NCBI GenBank assembly: GCA_949297215.1
Contig: CASFRV010000001.1
Coordinates: 186,001 to 250,000, forward strand
Direction: 5' to 3'
Source: an uncultured Bacteroidales bacterium
GTDB lineage: Bacteria > Bacteroidota > Bacteroidia > Bacteroidales > Bacteroidaceae
Length of the DNA stretch: 64,000 nucleotides
Shown here: piece after piece, positions 52,484 through 58,886 of the stretch
Layout: each line of letters starts with the position of its first letter
How positions within the stretch are numbered: the first letter of the stretch is position 1
The notes under the pieces: model-generated
What the model saw: only the letters and a program-made list of their open reading frames with translations
Told to the model about the DNA's origin: nothing
Databases searched by the model: none
Made by a program: the position numbers and the translations under genes

Positions 52484-53743
52484 CTATTGGGGCCGGAAGT
52501 TGAACGTCGTGTGGCCAATGAGGCGGTCGTAGCGCCCCCCCGAGGGCCGGTAGTAGACCATGACGGTGTATTCGTTCTCCGTCTGGTAGAAGTTGCCCTC
52601 AGTCGGGGCGGTCGTGCCGGGGCCGTCGCTGCCGTGGGGCACGGCCACATACTGGTAGCTGTAATAGCCCTGCTTCAGGAGCACGGCGGCCTCGTAGGCC
52701 CCGGCCGCGGCGTTGTACGTCATGCGGTACGCCGGGGTGAACAGGTCGTGCGTCCAGCGCCCGTTCACGTAGACGTCCTGCCCGTCGAGCTCGGGCATGG
52801 CCAGCGTGAAGTGGGCCATGAAGTATTCGCAGTCGGTCGTCTCGTCCGTGGCCTCGTCGGTGCGGATGACGGCCTGCCCGTTGCGGTCCTCGTCGTACAG
52901 GTAGTTGCGCCGCTGCTCGCCGGGGAAAAGGGCCACGTGATAGAGCGGGTCGTACCAGCGCACGCTCTCGACGCCCATGCCCGGGGCGCGCATGTTGAGC
53001 ATTTCGAACTTGCGGTATTCGTTGCCCGCCTCGAAGATGAGGTCGCGGCAGTGGTCCCACACGAGGGCCGTCCCCGTGGTCGACGTCGGTGCCGGGTTGA
53101 GGCGGGCGTTGTCCCAGCGGCGGTTTTGCATGACGAGGGTCTTCACCTCGCGCCGTGCGTCGCGCACGTTGAGCCCCCTTAGGTCGACACGCAGGGCGAG
53201 CTGCTGGTGCGCTCCGTTCCAGTCGGTGTCGGTGTTGGTCGTCGCCTCGGCGCGCACGGCCACGCGGGGCTCCACCACGGCGCAGCACACCGTGGCTGCC
53301 GGCTGCAAGTCGCCGTTTTCGTCCTCGCGCATGATGCTGATGCGGTAGTTGCCCGAGAGCAGCGGGCGCGTCTCCCGGTTGGGAAAGCGGAAGGCATAGT
53401 GCGTATAGAGCGTCGAGGTGGTCATGCTCTGGCGGTAATCGTCAATGACGCCCTCGTTGCCCGGCGAGGTCAGGAAGTCGCTCTCGAAGAGCTCGTCCGA
53501 GGGTTGCCAGTCGAAGCCGCAGTGCTGCACGGTGTAGGTATAGCGGCAGTATTCGTGCGTCAGGTCGTCGAACGATATTTCCAGCTGTTCGTCGCTGTCG
53601 AGGGCGATGACGGGCTGCCGGTTGGGGTCGCCCACCACCTCCACCTGCAACGTGCGCAGGCGGTCGAAAAGGATTTCGCTCCGTTGCGCACGTGCCGTGC
53701 AGGCCAGCGTCAGGGCGATAAGGAGGGTCGTAAAGCGTTTCAT
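52484..53743 (-). CDS. Type IX secretion plug protein (DUF5103)
   Basis: This 419-residue protein has a Sec signal (MKRFTTLLIALTLACTARAQ) and an all-beta mature part. LEISFDDLTHEYCRYTYTVQ, then HCGFDWQPSDELFESDFLTS, and SGNYRISIMREDENG are typical of DUF5103, whose Flavobacterium member plugs the SprA outer-membrane channel. NRRWDNARLNP and FNFRPQ at the end fit the family. No other T9SS gene lies in the window. The frame stays open far upstream, through two repeat copies, but MKRF at 53743 follows the promoter. Confidence 0.85.
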   Translation of the reverse strand: MKRFTTLLIALTLACTARAQRSEILFDRLRTLQVEVVGDPNRQPVIALDSDEQLEISFDDLTHEYCRYTYTVQHCGFDWQPSDELFESDFLTSPGNEGVIDDYRQSMTTSTLYTHYAFRFPNRETRPLLSGNYRISIMREDENGDLQPAATVCCAVVEPRVAVRAEATTNTDTDWNGAHQQLALRVDLRGLNVRDARREVKTLVMQNRRWDNARLNPAPTSTTGTALVWDHCRDLIFEAGNEYRKFEMLNMRAPGMGVESVRWYDPLYHVALFPGEQRRNYLYDEDRNGQAVIRTDEATDETTDCEYFMAHFTLAMPELDGQDVYVNGRWTHDLFTPAYRMTYNAAAGAYEAAVLLKQGYYSYQYVAVPHGSDGPGTTAPTEGNFYQTENEYTVMVYYRPSGGRYDRLIGHTTFNFRPQ

Positions 53744-53747
53744 TGTG

Positions 53748-53778
53748 CAAAAGTAGCGAAAGGCGAGAGGCGAGCCAA
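53748..53778 (-). promoter_or_regulatory. Promoter of the T9SS plug gene within repeat copy A
   Basis: -33 TTG, 20-base spacer, -7 TACTTTTG, only 5 bp from the ATG at 53743. Transcripts from it would be almost leaderless; copy B, 83 bp further upstream, would give a normal leader. Confidence 0.5.
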
Positions 53779-53786
53779 GGGAAAAC
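53748..53786. repeat. 39-bp promoter-bearing direct repeat, copy A
   Basis: The copy nearest the plug gene. On the reverse strand it holds TTG (53776-53778), a 20-base spacer and TACTTTTG (53748-53755), a full Bacteroidetes promoter layout. It differs from copy B by one base (position 53771). Confidence 0.8.
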
Positions 53787-53830
53787 TTGTTTTTCCATGG
53801 CTCGTCCGAGCCGCATCCAACTTTGGTGAA

Positions 53831-53869
53831 ACAAAAGTAGCGAAAGGCGAGAGGTGAGCCAAGGGAAAA
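53831..53869. repeat. 39-bp promoter-bearing direct repeat, copy B
   Basis: Second copy, 83 bp from copy A start to start, identical except one base (53854). It carries the same reverse-strand -33/-7 elements and also lies about 40 bp downstream of the stop of the small gene at 53910. Confidence 0.8.
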
Positions 53870-53909
53870 CTCCGATTTTCCGCATCGGGTTCGAGGCATG
53901 GCTGATGTC

Positions 53910-54479
53910 TCATCCGTCAAGCAGGTCGTCCGTGGCGGGCAAGTCGGTGGCATCCAGCGGTCGGGCGCGGCCCACGGTTGTGTCGGGGTGCATGCGGCGG
54001 CTGCGCTCCATCCAGTAGGCCATGCGGCGCCGCATGTTGAAGACACGCTCCATCTCGAAGCGCATTTTGCGTCCGCCCGGGTTGCTCTCCGTCCAGTAGT
54101 CGGCAAAGCGCTTCGCCTCGTGTTCGTCCATGCCGCAGGCAGGAGCCGTCAGGCTGACCTCCTGCGTAAACTTTTCGCGGCGTTGGGCAATCTGCGTTTG
54201 GGCCGGGCCTTTCGCCTTCGGGCGTTTGGCCGTGGCAGGCTGCTGCGCGGTTTCGCCGCTGATGAGGCGTGGGGCGGACGTGCTTTCGTCCTTGGTGCCG
54301 CGTTGTGCGGCAGGAGCCAGGGCGTCGGCCAGTGCCAGCAGCAGCGAGCGCAGCGCGGCAGCGCTTTCGGGACGTGCGGCGGCAGCGGCCAGCAGGCGGG
54401 TGAGGCGGTCGGTTTCGAAGCCCGGAAGAAAGGGCGCTGTCGGCGCGGTGGCTTTTGCGGATGATTTTTTTGTTTTCAT
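53910..54479 (-). CDS. Small protein with mobile-element-like C-terminal motif
   Basis: A 189-residue, basic protein. The first 110 residues are Ala/Lys/Pro-rich and low in complexity. The C-terminal part, KRFADYWTESNPGGRKMRFE then MERVFNMRRRMAYW, resembles the FxDYWTExN..GxKMRFE...W block seen in Bacteroidales replication-type proteins of phages and conjugative elements (DUF7833-like, from memory). No partner genes of such an element are present, except perhaps the divergent HTH gene. Function unknown. Confidence 0.6.
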   Translation of the reverse strand: MKTKKSSAKATAPTAPFLPGFETDRLTRLLAAAAARPESAAALRSLLLALADALAPAAQRGTKDESTSAPRLISGETAQQPATAKRPKAKGPAQTQIAQRREKFTQEVSLTAPACGMDEHEAKRFADYWTESNPGGRKMRFEMERVFNMRRRMAYWMERSRRMHPDTTVGRARPLDATDLPATDDLLDG

Positions 54480-54900
54480 GGTCGGTAGGGTGAGGTGTCG
54501 CAGGGCGGGAGCGGGAGGCCTGACCGGCGGGGTTCTCTCACGCGCGGGCGCGCTTTTCTCGCTTTTTGGCCCTTACGGGGTTGATATTCTTGATGTTACG
54601 GAGGAAGTTTTCACGTTGCTCGAATTTTTAAATTTCGCCCTAAAAATATTTTATTCTCGTTTGGGGAGATATTAGGGGTATTTTTTTTTCTTTTGCTTCT
54701 TTTCTTTTTTTCAGGGGGAAGAAGAGGGGTTTGCTAAAATTTTCGGGTTCGTCTCTCGCGTCGCGCAGGCCCGCGCGCATCGTCGTGCGCCTGCGGCGTG
54801 CCTGTGCTTGGCACGACGGGCCGCCGCTCCCGCCGCGGAGAGCGGATTTTCTCCCGTCGTAATCTTAAAAAACGTTGTCTCTTGAATTATAGGGGACGTA
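54480..54900. other. Intergenic region with AT-rich and structured parts
   Basis: It lies between divergent genes. 54595-54720 is AT-rich with a long pyrimidine run (54689-54717). 54750-54860 is GC-rich and can fold: CGACGGG (54814-54820) pairs with CCCGTCG (54853-54859) around an inner CCGCTC/GAGCGG stem, and a GCAGG...CCTGC stem lies just before. No gene is seen. A regulatory or small RNA role is possible but unproven. Confidence 0.4.
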
Positions 54901-54901
54901 T

Positions 54902-54935
54902 TTTGGCGCATTTTTTGACGAAATGAGTAACTTTG
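54902..54935 (+). promoter_or_regulatory. Promoter of the HTH gene
   Basis: TTTG (54902-54905), a 22-base spacer and TAACTTTG (54928-54935) lie 87 bp upstream of the likely ATG at 55023. Confidence 0.6.
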
Positions 54936-55022
54936 CAGTTGCAAAATTAATCACTTGTGCCGGGTTGACCAAAATTTTAAGCAAGAAAATACACTGTCGC
55001 CGGCATGGAGAAACCGTCAATG

Positions 55023-55499
55023 ATGAACACGAAAGAACGGTTGCTTTATTATCTCGACAAGAAGGGAGTGAACAAATCGGCCTTTTTCAAGAGTGTCGGC
55101 CTTTCGCGCACGAACTTTACGGGTGCCAACCTCACCAAGTCGCTTTCGAGCGACGCCCTGGTGAAGGTGCTCACCCACTGCCCCGACTTGTCGGCCGAGT
55201 GGCTCATGCGTGGCGAGGGCAACATGTTGCGCCAGCTGCCCAAACCGGTGCAGCGCCGGGGCGTTCTCAAGCAAGGCGCGCTCGTGGCAGGCGAAGTGGC
55301 CAAGGGTGCCTCGTCGCTCCTGACCAAAGCCTTGCTCACGGCCGGTCTGCCTGCGGTTGCGGATACGGCGGGCATAGCGCCCGTGTCGCTCCCGCTGCGC
55401 AACAAGCATCTGCGGCGCGAGGCGGCCGTGCGCAACGAGCTGGCCCAGATAGCCCAGCGCCTCAACGAGCTGCTCGACGGCATGGAGAGCGGTCGCTGA
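55023..55499 (+). CDS. Helix-turn-helix (phage-repressor-like) protein
   Basis: A 158-residue protein if it starts at MNTKERLLYYLDKKGVNKSA (55023); an in-frame ATG at 55005 adds six residues. KKGVNKSAFFKSVGLSRTNF then DALVKVLTHCPDLSAEWLMR follows the layout of XRE-like domains of Bacteroidales regulators in which the first helices bind DNA and LSAEWLxxGxGxML ends the domain. The rest is Ala/Leu-rich with a C-terminal helix (RNELAQIAQRLNELLDGMES) that may mediate dimer formation. It is divergent from the gene at 53910. Confidence 0.72.
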   Translation: MNTKERLLYYLDKKGVNKSAFFKSVGLSRTNFTGANLTKSLSSDALVKVLTHCPDLSAEWLMRGEGNMLRQLPKPVQRRGVLKQGALVAGEVAKGASSLLTKALLTAGLPAVADTAGIAPVSLPLRNKHLRREAAVRNELAQIAQRLNELLDGMESGR

Positions 55500-55668
55500 G
55501 CGCCACGTCACACGGGCCGTGCGCAGCTCCCTGACGCGCGGCGTTTCCTGCCGCGCGAGGGCGGCAGGCCGCCGTCTGCACCCCCTGCGGGCAGCAGGCT
55601 GCGTCCGCTGCGACGGGCGCGTTGCGGCTTTTTTTGCCGGTGAGGTGCGATGGTCGGCGTTTTTTTCG

Positions 55669-55676
55669 TATCTTCG
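55669..55676 (+). promoter_or_regulatory. Possible -7 element of rnpB
   Basis: TATCTTCG, one base off TAnnTTTG, lies about 15 bp upstream of the RNase P RNA 5' end, the expected position. Confidence 0.4.
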
Positions 55677-55689
55677 CCTTTCAAAGGGA

Positions 55690-56073
55690 GGCAGCCGGAC
55701 GGCCTGCCGCGTGCGCTCCGCGCGAGCGGTGGCGCAGGAGGAAAGTCCGGGCAGCACAGGGCAACCCGCTTCTTAACGGGAAGGGGCCCGCGAGGGTCGG
55801 GTAGTGCAGAAGAAAACAACCGCCCCGCCACGGTGCGGGGTAAGGGTGAGAAGGTGGGGTAAGAGCCCACCGGCCGCATGGCGACATGCGGGCCGTGCAT
55901 CCCGGGTGCTGAAAGTTCGTGTAAACCGGCGACAGAGGGCGGCCCGTCCGAGTTGTCAGCAGGCATGCGCCGGAGGGTGGAACGATAGAGCCGCGGCGGC
56001 AACGTCCGGCCCGGATAAATGGCAGGCACGCCGCTCAGGCGGCGCACAGAACCCGGCTTACAGGCCGGCTGCA
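55690..56073 (+). ncRNA. rnpB: RNase P RNA, class A
   Basis: The conserved 5' core GAGGAAAGTCCGGGC (starting at 55737) and the 3' core AGAACCCGGCTTACAGGCC (ending at 56066) are both present and form the catalytic P4 region. P1 is GCAGCCGG (55691-55698) with CCGGCTGC (56065-56072). About 380 nt, normal for the class. It processes the 5' ends of precursor tRNAs. Confidence 0.95.
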
Positions 56074-56180
56074 TCCCTTTCTTTTTTTCGCACAAACGCA
56101 TGCGCCACGTTCCGTCGCTGCCTTGCCCGCCGGGGCGGGAGCGGGCATCCGGGCCCGGCGCATGGCAAACGATAAGAGCT

Positions 56181-57254
56181 ATGAAAAAGTCAAGCGTTTC
56201 CGTAATGCTTTTGTTGCCGCTCGCGGCTGCGTGCGGCGGTGCGTCGGTTGGCGGCGCACAGGGTGTGGCCTCCGTGGTGCACGAGGCGGCGGCAGCCGTG
56301 CGTGGCGACGTGGTGCGCAGCGGCCGGCTTTCGTCCTTCTCGTCGGTCGAGCTTGACGCACCGGTCGACATGAGCTACACGACGACCGCAGGCGAGGCCC
56401 GCTACGAGATGCGGGGCTCGGCCGCGCTGGCCGAACGCATCACCGTCGGCGTGGAGAACGGCCGCCTCTGCGTGCGGCTGAAAGGAAAGCAGTGGAACCC
56501 GCGGCGGGGCGAGCACCTGACCATCACGGTGAGCGGTCCGGCCCTTTCGGCCGTGACGCTCAGCAGCACCGGCAGCCTCCGGGCCGACGCCATCACGGCC
56601 CGCGCCGACGCCCGCGTGGAGCTCGGCGGCACGGGTTCGCTGCGCGTCGGGAAGGTGAAGGCCGGCGGCGCCCTGCAAGCCGTGCTGGACGGCACGGGCG
56701 ATCTGAGCATGGGCCGCGTCGACGTGGACGGCCGGGCAGAGTTTTCGCTCGGCGGCACGGGCAACGTGCGCACGGACGCCGTGCGGGCCGGCGTAGGCTC
56801 GCTCTGGCAGCTCTCGGGCACGGGTGAGATGAGGGCCGGAGGCATCGCCGGCGGCCCCTGCTCGGTGACGCTCGACGGTACGGGCAGCATGGCCATCGAC
56901 GCGCTGACGGTGCGTGAGGCACGCCTCGCGCTGGACGGCACGGGCAGCCTGGCGGCGTTGGGCGTCGACGTGGAGCGCCTCGACGTGGAGCAGACGGGCA
57001 TGGGCAGCACCCTGCTGAAGGGCCGCACCGGCAGCCTGACGCTGAAGGCCGACGGCCAAGGCGGCGTCGAGGCCCAGGCCCTGACGGCCGGGCGTGTGGA
57101 CGTGCGTGCGGGCGGATTTTCGCACGTGGCCTGCCACGCCACCGAAACGCTCACCGTCGACGCGCGCGACCACGCCCAGGTGCGCTACAAGGGGCACCCG
57201 GCCGTGACCGACCGCTCGGAGCGCTGCAAGGAGTATTTGCAACACATCGACTGA
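56181..57254 (+). CDS. DUF2807 (head GIN domain) lipoprotein
   Basis: This 357-residue protein starts MKKSSVSVMLLLPLAAACGG, with a probable lipoprotein signal (Cys18). SFSSVELDAPVDMSYTTTAG begins the DUF2807 right-handed beta-helix-like domain. At least seven coils share the pattern TGSLRA / TGDLSM / TGNVRT / TGEMRA / TGSMAI, each with a Gly-Thr-Gly turn. The family is surface or periplasmic in Bacteroidota; an adhesin role has been proposed but not shown. It starts about 108 bp after rnpB. Confidence 0.85.
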   Translation: MKKSSVSVMLLLPLAAACGGASVGGAQGVASVVHEAAAAVRGDVVRSGRLSSFSSVELDAPVDMSYTTTAGEARYEMRGSAALAERITVGVENGRLCVRLKGKQWNPRRGEHLTITVSGPALSAVTLSSTGSLRADAITARADARVELGGTGSLRVGKVKAGGALQAVLDGTGDLSMGRVDVDGRAEFSLGGTGNVRTDAVRAGVGSLWQLSGTGEMRAGGIAGGPCSVTLDGTGSMAIDALTVREARLALDGTGSLAALGVDVERLDVEQTGMGSTLLKGRTGSLTLKADGQGGVEAQALTAGRVDVRAGGFSHVACHATETLTVDARDHAQVRYKGHPAVTDRSERCKEYLQHID

Positions 57255-57308
57255 GCCATGGCGCCGCCGCAAGCCGCCGGCGGGCACAAGGTTGCAGCGA
57301 TGCAGAAA

Positions 57309-57345
57309 AAACGCGAGGGGTGCCGTGGGGCGCCCCTCGTGCGTT
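57309..57345. terminator. Hairpin between convergent genes
   Basis: CGAGGGGTGCC and GGCGCCCCTCG form a stem with a G-T pair and 4-base loop, preceded by AAAAAA. It lies 55 bp past the DUF2807 stop and 83 bp past the repeat protein stop. Confidence 0.65.
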
Positions 57346-57427
57346 GGTGCTTGTGTGGTGATGATGGAATGCCGGGCCGTTGTTGATGCCTGCGGATGCC
57401 CGGGCGAGCTCCGGGGCTGTGCAGGCG

Positions 57428-58600
57428 TCAGTGGCCGGCGCGATGGCCCACCCCGCGGGACGAGCTCTGGCGGGCACGGCCTGCGTTCGCGCGGTTGCCG
57501 CTCTGGCGGCTGCGGTCAGTGCCTCGGCGCACCGACGGCCCGTTGCTGCGTGCGGGCCGGTTGCTGATGCGCAGGTTGCCGCTTGGCCGCTGGCTCGGGC
57601 GCGTTTCCGTCTGACGGTTGCGTCCGTTGTCGTTTGCGCGGCGCAGAGGAATCGTCGCATTGCCGCCGCTGCCTCCTCCGGGCCGCGAAGGCCGCGTCAC
57701 GTTGCCGCCGCTATTGCCGCCGGGTCGTGAGGGCCTCGTCACGTTGCCGCCGCTGCCTCCTCCGGGCCGCGAAGGCCGCGTCACGTTTCCGCCGTTATTG
57801 CCACCGGGCCGCGAGGGCCGCGTCACGTTGCCGCCATTGTTGCCTCCGGGGCGAGAGGGCCGCGTCACATTGCCGCCATTATTGCCTCCGGGTCGCGAGG
57901 GCCGCGTCACGTTGCCGCCATTGTTGCCACCGGGCCGTGATGGACGGTGAACATCGCCGCCGGGCCGACGCCACGGCAGATCGTCGCGGTCGCCACCACC
58001 GCCGGGTCGCGGCGGGCGCGTGCCGGGTCGGCCGTCGGGGCGGTGGGGCCGTCCTGCGGGCGGCATGGGCGGCAGGTTGTGGCCGGGGCGCAGGCCGGGC
58101 CGTCCGTGGAAGTCGCGGCGCAGACCGGGACGGCGCGGGGGCCGCCAGCCGCGATAGGGGCTCGGGTCGTTGTGGCCGCGCCGCCACCAGGTGTGTCCGT
58201 GATAGCTCACGTAGACCGCGGGCCGCGGGAAGTAGAAGAAATCGACGCGGTAGCGCGCCAGGATGGGGAAGTGCCAGGCCGACGTGACCCACCGCACGGG
58301 GCGGAAGAAATAGTCGAGCGTGGTGAAGAGCTCATACTGCCAGTCGAGCAGGACGCAGCGCAGGTCGGCGTTGCGGTAGGTCCAGTAGGGCCCGAGACAG
58401 TCGGAAGCCGTCTGGATGCTCAGCAGATAGTCGAGGTTGATCTGGTAAGCCCGGTCGTACTGCTCCTGCGTGAGGTTCAGTTCGTAAGCCATTTTGTCCG
58501 TGAGATACCAGGCGCGGTCGCGCGCCTCGTCGTAGCTCATGGCGCCGGCCGGCAGCAGGGCCGCCACGGCCAGCAGGAGGGAGAGCAGCAGTCGTTTCAT
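57428..58600 (-). CDS. Secreted Gly/Arg/Pro-rich tandem-repeat protein
   Basis: A 390-residue protein with a Sec signal (MKRLLLSLLLAVAALLPAGA) and a helical domain of about 120 residues (LTDKMAYELNLTQEQYDRAY) that resembles the DUF3300/periplasmic-stress type of helical start only loosely. From about residue 130 it is Arg/Pro/Gly-rich, holding seven 14-residue units of the form SRPGGNNGGNVTRP, then a basic Ser/Arg tail. The predicted charge is very positive; binding to anionic polymers is plausible. I do not recognise a family. Confidence 0.78.
   Translation of the reverse strand: MKRLLLSLLLAVAALLPAGAMSYDEARDRAWYLTDKMAYELNLTQEQYDRAYQINLDYLLSIQTASDCLGPYWTYRNADLRCVLLDWQYELFTTLDYFFRPVRWVTSAWHFPILARYRVDFFYFPRPAVYVSYHGHTWWRRGHNDPSPYRGWRPPRRPGLRRDFHGRPGLRPGHNLPPMPPAGRPHRPDGRPGTRPPRPGGGGDRDDLPWRRPGGDVHRPSRPGGNNGGNVTRPSRPGGNNGGNVTRPSRPGGNNGGNVTRPSRPGGNNGGNVTRPSRPGGGSGGNVTRPSRPGGNSGGNVTRPSRPGGGSGGNATIPLRRANDNGRNRQTETRPSQRPSGNLRISNRPARSNGPSVRRGTDRSRQSGNRANAGRARQSSSRGVGHRAGH
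57647..57940 (-). repeat. Seven 42-bp tandem repeats inside the coding sequence
   Basis: Seven in-frame 42-bp units (294 bp) encode SRPGGxxGGNVTRP. Units vary only at positions 6-7 (NN, GS, NS) and in the last unit (ATIP in place of VTRP). Differences are largely synonymous or Asn/Ser/Gly swaps, so selection has kept the protein pattern. Copy number could change by slippage. Confidence 0.9.
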
Positions 58601-58847
58601 CTCGTCAGGTTTTGGCCCCGCCGCCGGGAGCGGAGAGGCGGTTGTCAAAGCAAATATCGGCATTTCTCTGCGAACGGGCCCCGTTTGCCGGCTGCAAAAT
58701 GGCTGAAACCAACTTTTTTAAGGGAAAACCGCCGGTTGTTTAACATTCGTGCTGCCCCCGTCGCGTAGCCCAAGAGCTTCCAGCCCCCGGCGTGCCTCTC
58801 CGACTGTTAAAGGCCGGCGCGGGGGCGCGAGTATCGGATTTTAATTG

Positions 58848-58855
58848 TAAATTTG
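58848..58855 (+). promoter_or_regulatory. -7 element of the nfnAB gene
   Basis: TAAATTTG lies 31 bp upstream of the ATG at 58887. No clear TTTG at -33. Confidence 0.5.
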
Positions 58856-58886
58856 TCCGATAAACCAAACCATTGAAAACGAAGCA

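Noticed and set aside
53910-55499. Toxin-antitoxin pair
   Set aside because: The two genes are divergent and far apart, neither resembles a known toxin, and the regulator is longer than a typical antitoxin.
55508-56371. 287-codon reverse-strand frame over rnpB
   Set aside because: RNase P RNA has clear conserved cores on the plus strand; the frame is a by-product of its GC content.
57647-57940. 42-bp repeats as a possible CRISPR array
   Set aside because: Units are contiguous with no unique spacers, keep a reading frame and encode SRPGGxxGGNVTRP.
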